This document shows positions 9,567 to 18,200 of a DNA stretch of 64,000 nucleotides, in pieces. The stretch is from positions 186,001-250,000 of the forward strand of contig NZ_QUDR01000001.1 in NCBI RefSeq assembly GCF_003477605.1. The letters are read 5' to 3'. Numbering within the stretch: the first letter of the stretch is position 1; every line of letters starts with the position of its first letter. Below the pieces are notes generated by a model that had not been told where the DNA came from, searched no databases, and was given only the letters and a program-made list of their open reading frames with translations. The DNA is from Clostridium sp. AF37-5. GTDB taxonomy: Bacteria > Bacillota > Clostridia > Lachnospirales > Lachnospiraceae. Made by a program: the position numbers and the translations under genes.

Positions 9567-9581
9567 GAGAGGAGTGAAAAA

Positions 9582-10517
9582 ATGAATTTTCTGGGAAAAT
9601 ACATGCAGATTAAAAAGCGCAATGCTAAAATCGCATGGAAGAAAGCTAAGATGTCAAAGACATGTTACCTTTTCCTTCTGCCGTATTTGATTGTGTTTAC
9701 TGCATTCTACATTTTGCCCGTGCTGATGTCAGTATTTTACAGTTTCACGTACTATAACGTACTGGAACCGGCAAGATTCGTTGGTGTAGACAACTACATC
9801 AACCTGCTTCTTGCAGATGATGTATTCTTGATTGCGGTTAAAAATACATTCTTACTGGCAGCAATTACCGGACCGCTTGGTTATATCATGGCATTTTTGT
9901 TCGCTTGGTTCATCAACGAACTGCCACGTTATATCCGTGCTTTTGCCGTAGTTGTATTCTATGCACCGACAATTTCAGGTCAGGCATACTTAGTATGGTC
10001 TATCTTATTTAGTGGTGATGCATATGGATATGTAAATTCATTTTTGATTAAATTTGGTTTTATCAGTGAGCCGATTCTGTGGCTCACGGATACTGCCTAC
10101 ATGATGAATGTTATTATTATCGTCGTATTGTGGATGAGTCTTGGTCAGGGATTCCTTTCCTTCGTAGCCGGACTTCAAGGTATTGATAATTCGCAGTTTG
10201 AAGCGGGTTATGTGGACGGTGTTAAAAACCGCTGGCAGGAACTTTGGTACATCACACTGCCTGGTATGAAACCTATGCTTCTGTTTGGTGCCGTAATGGC
10301 AATAACACAGACATTCGGTGTCGCCGACCAGACGATGGCGCTTTGTGGTTTCCCTAGTACGGACTACGCGGCGCGTACCGTAGTTACCCATCTGATTGAC
10401 TATGGTACTACACGATTTGAGATGGGTTATGCTTCCGCAATTGCAACAATTTTGTTCGCCGTGATGCTGTTGTTGAATAAGGCAATTCAGTCACTGCTTA
10501 GCAAAGTTGGAACTTGA
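9582..10517 (+). CDS. Sugar ABC transporter permease, MalF/LplB type
   Basis: A 311-residue inner-membrane permease with about six hydrophobic segments. The EAA loop that contacts the ATPase is EAGYVDGVKNRWQELWYITLPG, about 90 residues from the C-terminus. It forms a heterodimer with the next gene product and presumably takes substrate from the large tethered binding protein encoded just upstream. The RBS is aggagtg. No ATPase gene lies nearby, so a shared MsiK/UgpC-type ATPase encoded elsewhere is likely, as is usual for this transporter class in Firmicutes. Confidence 0.92.
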   Translation: MNFLGKYMQIKKRNAKIAWKKAKMSKTCYLFLLPYLIVFTAFYILPVLMSVFYSFTYYNVLEPARFVGVDNYINLLLADDVFLIAVKNTFLLAAITGPLGYIMAFLFAWFINELPRYIRAFAVVVFYAPTISGQAYLVWSILFSGDAYGYVNSFLIKFGFISEPILWLTDTAYMMNVIIIVVLWMSLGQGFLSFVAGLQGIDNSQFEAGYVDGVKNRWQELWYITLPGMKPMLLFGAVMAITQTFGVADQTMALCGFPSTDYAARTVVTHLIDYGTTRFEMGYASAIATILFAVMLLLNKAIQSLLSKVGT

Positions 10518-10534
10518 TAGGAGGTATAGCAAAG

Positions 10535-11398
10535 ATGAAATTAATTAAATTAAAACGAAGAAAACCAAACCGCTCAGTCGGTGGTGATATCGGTATTTAC
10601 ATTTTGCTGATTTTGTTTGGTATCTTCTTTGTACTTCCGTTGGTATATTCCATCAGTAGTGCATTTAAACCGCTGGATGAGATTTATCTGTATCCACCGA
10701 GATTTTTCGTGAAGAACCCAACATTTAATAACTTCCAGGATTTGCTTGTTGTTATGTCAAGCTCCTATGTACCATTTACCCGTTATGTCTTTAACACGGT
10801 ATTTATTACATTGCTTGGTACGGTAGGTCATTTGATTATTGGTTCAATGGCTGCTTATGTTTTGGCAAAGTATGAGTTCCCGGGAAGCAAAAAGATTTTC
10901 AAGATTATTCAGGCTGCAATCATGTTCAATGCTTATGTATTGCAGATTCCTACTTATATCATTATGAGTAAGCTTGGATGGATTGATACGTACTTAGCAC
11001 TGATGGTGCCGGCGTTCGCACTGCCGATGGGATTGTTCCTTATGAAACAGTTTATGGAGCAGATTCCGGATGCATTGATTGAAGCGGCTAAGATTGATGG
11101 TGCGAAAGAGGGAAGAATCTTCCTTCAGATTGTCATGCCTAACGTAAAACCGGCATGGTTGACAGTAACAATTTTCTCTGTACAAAACCTTTGGAACATG
11201 AAAGGTCAGGTGTATATCTACTCGGAAGAATATAAGATGCTGCCATATGCATTGCAGCAGATTATGGCCGGTGGTGTTGCCCGTGCCGGTGTAGGTTCCG
11301 CTGCGACAATGGTCGTTATGATGGTGCCGATTTTAATCTTTATTTTGGCAGAGAGTAACATTCTGGAAACAATGGCTAGTTCCGGAATTAAAGACTGA
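10535..11398 (+). CDS. Carbohydrate ABC transporter permease, MalG/YtcP type
   Basis: A 287-residue partner permease with about six membrane segments and the EAA loop EAAKIDGAKEGRIFLQIVMP. ATG 10535 is preferred over the upstream in-frame ATG 10514 because aggaggt (10519-10525) sits at proper distance from 10535 and the family begins there. The hydrophilic N-terminus (KLIKLKRRKPNRS) fits cytoplasmic-side insertion. With the preceding permease it forms the first of two permease pairs in the locus. Confidence 0.92.
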   Translation: MKLIKLKRRKPNRSVGGDIGIYILLILFGIFFVLPLVYSISSAFKPLDEIYLYPPRFFVKNPTFNNFQDLLVVMSSSYVPFTRYVFNTVFITLLGTVGHLIIGSMAAYVLAKYEFPGSKKIFKIIQAAIMFNAYVLQIPTYIIMSKLGWIDTYLALMVPAFALPMGLFLMKQFMEQIPDALIEAAKIDGAKEGRIFLQIVMPNVKPAWLTVTIFSVQNLWNMKGQVYIYSEEYKMLPYALQQIMAGGVARAGVGSAATMVVMMVPILIFILAESNILETMASSGIKD

Positions 11399-11413
11399 TA
11401 AGGAGGAAAGAAA

Positions 11414-12901
11414 ATGAGAAAAATGAAACGACTTACTTCGGTATTTGCGTTATTACTCGTTGCATCCCTCCTTGTAAGCAACGCGGAGGTCCTCGCGAAC
11501 AGTTCTGATGGCAAACATTATACATATACTTATGATTGCTGGGATGTTGACCGTGAGTCTCCGGATGCTTATTCGGTTGAGCGAGTAATTTCCGGTTCTG
11601 ATTTTAAAGATTGTGGCAACTTTTCTGAGCCACAAGGTCTTTTCTCGACTGGAAATAAGATGTATGTTGCAGATACAGGAAATAATCGTATTTGTGAATT
11701 TACATATGAAAACAATGAGTTTACTTATGTAAAAGAGGTAACCGGTTATAAAGATGCTGAGGGAAAAGATGTAAAATTGAATGGTCCTCAGGATGTATTT
11801 GTAACAGATGATGGACAAATGTACATTGCCGATACCGGTAATAACAAAATTGTTCACTTGGATGCAGACGGCAATATGGTAAAAGTAATTGGTCGTCCAA
11901 ATGATAAAACCTATACGGATGCAAAATTTCTCCCACAAAAGTTAGTTGTGGATGGTGCAAAACGTATTTTTGCTCAGGTTCAGAACGTAAACAAAGGTTT
12001 CCTTGAGTTTGATGACGCCGGAGACTTTACGGGATTTGTCGGAGCCAGTGAAGTAACTTATGATTTCTTTACTTATTTGTGGAAAATGGTTGCTACAAAA
12101 GAGCAGCGTGCACAGATGGATTTGTTCGTTCCGACAGAGTATTCGAACCTTTGTCTGGATTCCGAAGACTTCATTTATGCAACAATCAGTACATTTGATG
12201 GAGCTGTAGAGTCGGCTGAACCGATTCGTAAATTGAATGCAAAGGGAACTGACATTTTGGTACGTAACGGTTACAATGATCCATATGGTGATTTGCGTTA
12301 CACCGAAAAAGGCGAGATGAAAGGACCTTCCAAGTTTGTAGATATCTGCTGCTTGTCAAATGATGTTTATTATGCACTGGATAATACAAAAGGCCGTATC
12401 TTTGCTTATGATTTCCAGGGTAATATGCTGTATGCCTTTGGCGGACATGGTTATAAAGCCGGATTGTTTATGAATCCTTCGGCAATTGAAGATCTTGGAG
12501 ATTCTCTCTTGGTTACAGATCAGAAGTTAGGAACGATTACCCAGTTTACTTTGACTGATTATGGTAAAATGATTAACGATGGCCTGGCTGAGTACAAGAA
12601 AGGTAATTATGATGAATCCGCTAATATCTGGCGTGAAGTTCTGAAGCATAATGGTAACTACGACCAGGCATATATTGGAATCGGCCGTGCACTTCTTCGT
12701 GAGAAGAATTATAAAGAGGCAATGAATTACTTTGAATTAAAACTTGATGCCAAGAATTATTCTAAAGCATTTAAGCTTTACCGAGAGGTTTGGTTTGAGG
12801 AGAACATTGGTACGATCTTGATTATTATTGCAATCCTCATTCTCCTTGGATTTGGTGTTGGATTTGTGAAGAAAGCCAGAAGGGAGGTTGAAAAAGGATG
12901 A
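11414..12901 (+). CDS. NHL-repeat beta-propeller/TPR protein, exported, C-terminal membrane anchor
   Basis: A 495-residue protein. Residues 1-28 are a signal peptide. Residues about 50-385 contain NHL-type repeats (PQGLFSTGNKMYVADTGNNRI, PQDVFVTDDGQMYIADTGNNKI) expected to form a beta-propeller. Two TPR-like units follow (about 390-455: GLAEYKKGNYDESANIW, GIGRALLREKNYKEAMNYF). A single hydrophobic helix (about 465-487) precedes a basic tail, which predicts an extracellular propeller held in the membrane. The RBS is aaggagg. It overlaps the next gene by 4 bp, so translation is coupled. Its function is not known to me; NHL propellers usually bind proteins, RNA or glycans, which suggests a scaffold role. 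Confidence 0.8.
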   Translation: MRKMKRLTSVFALLLVASLLVSNAEVLANSSDGKHYTYTYDCWDVDRESPDAYSVERVISGSDFKDCGNFSEPQGLFSTGNKMYVADTGNNRICEFTYENNEFTYVKEVTGYKDAEGKDVKLNGPQDVFVTDDGQMYIADTGNNKIVHLDADGNMVKVIGRPNDKTYTDAKFLPQKLVVDGAKRIFAQVQNVNKGFLEFDDAGDFTGFVGASEVTYDFFTYLWKMVATKEQRAQMDLFVPTEYSNLCLDSEDFIYATISTFDGAVESAEPIRKLNAKGTDILVRNGYNDPYGDLRYTEKGEMKGPSKFVDICCLSNDVYYALDNTKGRIFAYDFQGNMLYAFGGHGYKAGLFMNPSAIEDLGDSLLVTDQKLGTITQFTLTDYGKMINDGLAEYKKGNYDESANIWREVLKHNGNYDQAYIGIGRALLREKNYKEAMNYFELKLDAKNYSKAFKLYREVWFEENIGTILIIIAILILLGFGVGFVKKARREVEKG

Positions 12902-13563
12902 AAATAAAAGAAAGACTGACCAATAAAGATGCATGGATTCGTTACCGCGATTCTCTGCGTTATGCCCTTCATTGTATCGTAAGACCTTTTGATGGTTTTT
13001 GGGATTTGACACATGAAAAGAGAGGGTCTATGGCGGCAGCCAATACAATTGTTATTCTGGTCCTTTTGACAAACCTGATTAAATTAGGTGCAACCAGTTT
13101 CGTGTTTAATCCGGTAAACTGGGATAAGGTAAACCTGATTTTAGAGATTGCAACATTCCTTGTACCATTTATTGTGTATGTTGTTGCAAACTGGTGTCTT
13201 ACCACCTTGTTTGATGGTAAAGGTACATTAAAAGATATATGGATGGGTACCGCTTATGCAATGACACCATATGTAATTATTCAGTTGATACTGATTCCTA
13301 TGAGTAACGTTGTTACTGAAGAAGAGGGTGCATTTTACACTGTGTTCAGCAACTTCTCCATGATTTGGTGTGGATTGCTGATTATCGCATCTGTAATGAT
13401 GATTCATGACTTCATGCTGGGTAAAGCATTTTTATCTTTGATTTTCTCAGCGGTAGGTATGTTGATTATCGTATTTTTGCTTGTACTGTTCTTCAGTTTG
13501 ATTAGTGATGGTTTCTCCTATTTCTATTCGATTTACAAAGAAACCATTTTCCGAATGTATTGA
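12898..13563 (+). CDS. YIP1-family integral membrane protein
   Basis: A 221-residue protein with a hydrophilic N-terminal segment (KIKERLTNKDAWIRYRDSLRYALHCIVRPFDGFWDL) and about five membrane helices from residue 45 on, the layout of YIP1 domain proteins. PFDGFWDLTHEKRGS is the characteristic entry into the first helix. Its ATG overlaps the stop of the NHL gene (ATGA), and the DUF5696-like gene starts 20 bp downstream, so the three are translationally linked. The bacterial role of YIP1 proteins is unclear; here it may hold the NHL and lipoprotein partners together at the membrane. Confidence 0.75.
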   Translation: MKIKERLTNKDAWIRYRDSLRYALHCIVRPFDGFWDLTHEKRGSMAAANTIVILVLLTNLIKLGATSFVFNPVNWDKVNLILEIATFLVPFIVYVVANWCLTTLFDGKGTLKDIWMGTAYAMTPYVIIQLILIPMSNVVTEEEGAFYTVFSNFSMIWCGLLIIASVMMIHDFMLGKAFLSLIFSAVGMLIIVFLLVLFFSLISDGFSYFYSIYKETIFRMY

Positions 13564-13583
13564 TGAAAGGAGGAAATGACAGA

Positions 13584-16175
13584 ATGAAAAACAAGTTGTA
13601 TTTGCTCCTGATTACAGTTATGGCGTGTTTCGCTCTTAGTGCCTGCGGTGATTCCGATGAGGGTACGAAAGAGATGAAAACTTATGAGTATGACAACAGC
13701 GGAGATGTAGTAATTGAAAATGATTCATTGAAACTCTCAGTGAGTGGTTCTTCCACACAGCTTGAGGTTACAGACAAGGCAACCGGAAAGGTATATCGTT
13801 CCAATCCGACCGCTGAGGATGTAGAGAAGTATGCAAATGCCGATGGACATTACAAAGATGTGTTAAGCTCAACTTTGAACCTTACTTACTCCAACAGTAC
13901 TGATACGAAGAAAGAGATTGATAACTACTCTCAGTGTATTCGGGACAATAAGTTTTATAAAATCGAGAAAGTAAACGATAACGAAATTAAAGTAAGTTAT
14001 TCCGTAGGTGATTTTGAAAAAACCTACACTTGTCCGGTCGCAATCAAAGAGTCCAGAATGAAGAAGTATCTGGATAAGATGTCAAGATCGGCACAGAAGT
14101 CAGCACTCAGAAGTTATGTTTATTTTAACTATGAGGAACTTAGTAAGTCGGATGATTCTACCGACAAGCAGCTGTTGACAAAAGGTGAAAAACTTTTCCC
14201 TGACTTGAAGGATGAGCCAATTTATTATTTGGATGAGTCGGTTACCGATTCCCGTCTTCAGCAGTTGGAAGACAAATTCGTAGAAGCAGGATATACTTTG
14301 GAGGACCGTACAAAAGATATGGGCAATTACAAAGTATCCCGTAACGAAGGGAAACCAATTTTCGATATTAGTGTTCACTATGTATTGGAAGATAACCAGC
14401 TGGTTGTAAAAGTACCGATGAAGGAAATCTCCTACAACGAAGATTATCCGATTGTTAAACTTCAGGTTCTTCCATATATGGGAGCATCAAATGTTGATGA
14501 AAAAGGTTACATGATTGTTCCGGAAGGAACCGGTGGAAAAATTAACTTCAACAATGGTAAGACCGGACAGCAGAGATATCAGAGTGATGTTTACGGCTGG
14601 GATTATGGTCAGGCACGAACAACGATTGTCGATGAGACAAAATCCAATTTCCCACTGCTTGCCATTGCAAATGAGACTACCCAGAGTTCATTCCTTTGTG
14701 TTGCTGAAGAGGGAAGTTCTTACGCAACCGTTCAGGCGGATATTTCAGGAAAGAACAATGGATATAACTATAGTACATTCATTTACAGTCTGATTCACGG
14801 CGAAAACATGGATGTATCCACAAAATCGGATACAACCGTTCGTGTTTATGAAGACGGGCTGCCAAATGAAACACTTTCCCAGAGATACATTTTCTCTGAT
14901 AAAACCGATTATTCGGATTTGGCAAAAGAGTACCGCGGATATCTTCAGAAGAAATATCCAAGTCTTGGTAAAGTTGACAGTGATAAACAGGCATTGGCTG
15001 TTGAGATGATTGGTGCCGTAGATGATACCGAGCATATCCTTGGTTATCCGGTTGTTCGCTCTCAGTCATTGACTTCTTACACACAGGCCAAATCGATTTT
15101 GGAAGATTTGCAGAAAGCCGGCATTGGTAATATTAATGCGAAGTATACCGGATGGTTTAATACCGGTGTGAAACAGACATCTGCTGCTAAAGTAAAAACA
15201 GTAGGACGTTTGGGAAGTTCTTCAGATTTGGAAGATTTGACTGCTTATGCAAATAAGACAAATGGTATGCAGCTTTATCTGAATGGTACATTTAACTATG
15301 TATACAAAGACAAATGGTTTGACGGATTCAGTTCCACAAGAAATGCAGCGAAGTTTGTCAGCCGTGAAGAGTGTGAGCTTTATAACTGGGATCCAATTAC
15401 TTACCAGGCAAATGATGATTACACCGATTATCATAATTACGATAGTTATTACTTGGTAAAACCGTCGTATGCAATGGATTCGGTTGACACTTATGTAGAA
15501 AAAGTAAATGGTTACGGCAGCAAGAATATCGGTATGGAAGATATCGGTAATACACTTGCCGGTGACTACAATCCAAAAGACAGAGTATCGCGTGAAGCAG
15601 CTTTGAATCTTCAGGTTAAGAAATTACAGTCACTGAAACAGGGCGGAAACAAGGTTATGATTACAAGTGGTAACCAGTATGCAGTACCTTACGCAGACTT
15701 CGTTACAGACATGAACTTAGATGCCCGTGCCGTAAACATCATTGATGAGCAGGTTCCATTCTATACCATGGCATTGCATGGTTTAGTAAATTACTCCGGC
15801 GGTGCAATTAACTTGGCAGATGATGAGAAGGAGAATATCCTGAAGTCCGCTGAGTCCGGTGCCGGATTATACTTCACTTACATTGCTGAAAAGACAAGTG
15901 TTTTACAGGATGGTAAGTACACAAGATACTATGCTTGTAACTACGATGACTGGAAGAAAGATACTTTGAGTCTGTATAACAAGTTTAATGAAACATTCGA
16001 AGGAACATACGATAAAGCAATTGATAAGCATGAAAAAATTGCAGAGGGCGTATATAAGACAACCTTCGAAGGCGGAAAAGCAGTTGTTGTAAACTACAAC
16101 TATAGCAACTATCAATATAATGGCCAGGAAATCGCGGCCAGAGATTTCGCAGCTGTGAAGGGAGGTGAAGAATAA
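13584..16175 (+). CDS. Large DUF5696-like surface lipoprotein
   Basis: An 863-residue protein with a lipoprotein signal (lipobox LSAC, Cys at about residue 20). The central part (VPEGTGGKINFNNGKTGQQ, then SDVYGWDYG) recalls the conserved core of DUF5696 proteins. The following region (about 480-790), with AGIGNINAKYTGWFNTG and a stretch rich in acidic and aromatic residues (WDPITYQANDDYTDYHNY), looks like an alpha/beta barrel of the glycosidase kind, but I cannot name catalytic residues with confidence. ATG 13584 is chosen because of aaaggagga 10 nt upstream. It sits at the outer face between two permease pairs. It could process or present the transported glycan; this is inference. Confidence 0.72.
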   Translation: MKNKLYLLLITVMACFALSACGDSDEGTKEMKTYEYDNSGDVVIENDSLKLSVSGSSTQLEVTDKATGKVYRSNPTAEDVEKYANADGHYKDVLSSTLNLTYSNSTDTKKEIDNYSQCIRDNKFYKIEKVNDNEIKVSYSVGDFEKTYTCPVAIKESRMKKYLDKMSRSAQKSALRSYVYFNYEELSKSDDSTDKQLLTKGEKLFPDLKDEPIYYLDESVTDSRLQQLEDKFVEAGYTLEDRTKDMGNYKVSRNEGKPIFDISVHYVLEDNQLVVKVPMKEISYNEDYPIVKLQVLPYMGASNVDEKGYMIVPEGTGGKINFNNGKTGQQRYQSDVYGWDYGQARTTIVDETKSNFPLLAIANETTQSSFLCVAEEGSSYATVQADISGKNNGYNYSTFIYSLIHGENMDVSTKSDTTVRVYEDGLPNETLSQRYIFSDKTDYSDLAKEYRGYLQKKYPSLGKVDSDKQALAVEMIGAVDDTEHILGYPVVRSQSLTSYTQAKSILEDLQKAGIGNINAKYTGWFNTGVKQTSAAKVKTVGRLGSSSDLEDLTAYANKTNGMQLYLNGTFNYVYKDKWFDGFSSTRNAAKFVSREECELYNWDPITYQANDDYTDYHNYDSYYLVKPSYAMDSVDTYVEKVNGYGSKNIGMEDIGNTLAGDYNPKDRVSREAALNLQVKKLQSLKQGGNKVMITSGNQYAVPYADFVTDMNLDARAVNIIDEQVPFYTMALHGLVNYSGGAINLADDEKENILKSAESGAGLYFTYIAEKTSVLQDGKYTRYYACNYDDWKKDTLSLYNKFNETFEGTYDKAIDKHEKIAEGVYKTTFEGGKAVVVNYNYSNYQYNGQEIAARDFAAVKGGEE

Positions 16176-17090
16176 ATGGCTCGCAAGAATAAAAAGAAAA
16201 AGACATTAGCATTTAAAAATGCGGTTGCAGGCTATTTATTTATTGCACCATTCATCATCGGTTTTATCCTGTTCTTGGTTGTGCCGTTAGTACAATCCTT
16301 AAGAATGAGTTTCAGTACGGTAGAACTTGAAGGTGGATTGTCCATGACATGGGCGGGACTTGAAAATTACCGTCAGGCATTTTTGGTAGATGAGAAGTTT
16401 GTACCAAACCTCATTTCTGAGTTGGTAAAAATGCTGACAAACGTTCCGGCAACACTGATTTTCAGTTTCTTTATTGCGTTACTTTTGAATCAGTCTTTCA
16501 AAGGAAGAGGTGCGGTTCGTGCGATATTCTTCCTGCCGGTTATTCTTTCATCCGGTGTTATTGTTGGTTTGGAAAGTGGAAATACACTTTTGGCTGACAT
16601 GAAAGATGCGATTGAAGCAACAAACAATAATACAAGTATTACAGGTGTACTTGAGAGTATCCTGATTACATCAGACTCAAGTCCGATGTCACAGATGTTT
16701 AGTTATGTATTTGATATTATTAATAGTGTATATGATATTGCGATTGCATCTGGTATCCAGATTATCATTTTCCTTTCTGCATTGCAGACGATTTCGCCAA
16801 GTATGTTCGAGGCGGCAAAAATCGAGGGATGTACAGCCTGGGAAAGTTTCTGGAAGATTACACTTCCAATGGTAAGTTCCATGATTTTGGTAAATATCGT
16901 ATATACGGTAATTGACTTCTTCTTGAAGACAGACAACACAGTTATGGAGCGTATCGATGCAATCGGTATCGGTGGACGAATGGACTATGGTCAGGCGTCG
17001 GCGATGGCGTGGGTATATTTCCTTTGTGTAATTGTTGCGTTGGGTATTGTTTCGTTGATTATTTCTAGGAGGGTATATTATTATGAGTAA
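16176..17090 (+). CDS. Sugar ABC transporter permease, MalF/LplB type (second pair)
   Basis: A 304-residue permease with about six membrane segments and the EAA loop EAAKIEGCTAWESFWKITLPM. The RBS gggaggtg lies 9 nt before ATG 16176, inside the end of the lipoprotein gene, which it abuts without a gap. Compared with the usual family it carries a longer periplasmic-side loop (about residues 125-175, rich in Asn/Ser/Thr). It overlaps the next gene by 8 bp. Confidence 0.92.
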   Translation: MARKNKKKKTLAFKNAVAGYLFIAPFIIGFILFLVVPLVQSLRMSFSTVELEGGLSMTWAGLENYRQAFLVDEKFVPNLISELVKMLTNVPATLIFSFFIALLLNQSFKGRGAVRAIFFLPVILSSGVIVGLESGNTLLADMKDAIEATNNNTSITGVLESILITSDSSPMSQMFSYVFDIINSVYDIAIASGIQIIIFLSALQTISPSMFEAAKIEGCTAWESFWKITLPMVSSMILVNIVYTVIDFFLKTDNTVMERIDAIGIGGRMDYGQASAMAWVYFLCVIVALGIVSLIISRRVYYYE

Positions 17091-18075
17091 AATGAGTAAG
17101 TTTAAAGCCTTCAGGGAACGTAATAGAAAATCCAACGGCTATCTGTTGCGCAAGGTATCCTTTAATGTAGCTTACAAAATCGTGCGTTTTGTATTGTTGT
17201 TTGGATTGTGTTTCTTGATTTTGCAGCCACTCTTAAATAAGATTTCCATTAGTTTTATGGAAGAGCGTGATTTGTACGATTCGACAATCAACGTAATTCC
17301 ACGTCACTTCACATTGGATAACTTTAAGATTGCCGCTGATTTGATGGATTATTGGGCTGCTTTAGGTAACACATTATGGATTTCTTTATTGGTAAGTGTT
17401 TTGCAGATTATATCCTGTACATTAGTTGGATACGGTTTTGCGAGATACAAATTCCCATTGAAGAACCTTTGGTTTGCAATGGTGGTACTTGTTATCGTTA
17501 TTCCACCTTCAACCATTCAGTCTTCCCTGTATTTGAATTTCCGTTATTTTGATATTCTCGGAATATTCAGCCTGATAACGGGGCAGCCACTGAACTTATT
17601 GGATTCCTTTGCACCATACGCATTTATGTGTCTTGGATGTATGGGATTGAAAAATGGTTTGTACATTTACATGCTTCGTCAGTTCTTCCGTGGTATTCCG
17701 AAGGAATTGGAAGAAGCTGCTTATGTAGATGGATGTGGTAAGGTTAAAACATTCGTGCGTATTATGCTGCCGGATGCAAAACCAATGATTACATCATGTT
17801 TCCTGTTCTCCTTTGTATGGCAGTGGACGGATAGTTTTTATTCAGGAATGTTTCTTCCAAACTATTCGATTCTGGCAAACAAAGTGGCTCGTTTGTCTGA
17901 GGTGCTGAACTCTTATGTGAAAGCAACCACTGGTCTTGATAAAGCGTCGACCGCTTATGCATCCGCCATGATTGGTACAGGTACATTGTTGGTAATTATT
18001 CCTTTGATTGTTGTATATTTATTTGCACAGAAGGGCTTCGTAGAAAGTTTGAGCCAGTCTGGTATCAAGATGTAA
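17083..18075 (+). CDS. Carbohydrate ABC transporter permease, MalG/YtcP type (second pair)
   Basis: A 330-residue permease with six membrane segments and the EAA loop EEAAYVDGCGKVKTFVRIMLP. It is slightly longer than the first-pair partner because of a basic N-terminal extension (KFKAFRERNRKSNG). The RBS taggaggg is followed by ATG 17083 inside the end of the upstream permease gene. It works with the preceding permease and most likely with the binding lipoprotein encoded 125 bp downstream. Confidence 0.92.
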   Translation: MSKMSKFKAFRERNRKSNGYLLRKVSFNVAYKIVRFVLLFGLCFLILQPLLNKISISFMEERDLYDSTINVIPRHFTLDNFKIAADLMDYWAALGNTLWISLLVSVLQIISCTLVGYGFARYKFPLKNLWFAMVVLVIVIPPSTIQSSLYLNFRYFDILGIFSLITGQPLNLLDSFAPYAFMCLGCMGLKNGLYIYMLRQFFRGIPKELEEAAYVDGCGKVKTFVRIMLPDAKPMITSCFLFSFVWQWTDSFYSGMFLPNYSILANKVARLSEVLNSYVKATTGLDKASTAYASAMIGTGTLLVIIPLIVVYLFAQKGFVESLSQSGIKM

Positions 18076-18087
18076 CAAAAATAATTT

Positions 18088-18164
18088 GCCCTATTTGGCA
18101 TCTGCCTGTTTTGGCAGGTGCCGTTGGGCAGTAATGACTTAGGTTATCACCGGGATTTTCCGGT
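18088..18164 (+). promoter_or_regulatory. Strong intergenic stem-loops before the binding-protein gene
   Basis: GGCATCTGCC (18097-18106) pairs with GGCAGGTGCC (18113-18122) with one G-U pair and a 6-nt loop. Outer arms GCCC (18088-18091) and GGGC (18126-18129) extend it. A smaller hairpin, ACCGG-GATTTT-CCGGT, follows at 18149-18164. No T-run follows either, so this looks more like an mRNA-stabilising or processing structure than a terminator. Confidence 0.6.
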
Positions 18165-18200
18165 ATAGCAATATATTATATAATAAGGAGGCAAAACAAA

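Noticed and set aside
11453..11938. Long open frame of 161 codons on the minus strand opposite the NHL gene
   Set aside because: It lies wholly opposite a well-supported gene with a signal peptide and repeats, has no RBS and its translation resembles no family.
18179..18184. Perfect TATAAT just before the second binding-protein gene
   Set aside because: A start site about 7 nt downstream would fall in the RBS of the gene at 18201, and no -35 fits; the sequence is part of an AT-rich leader.
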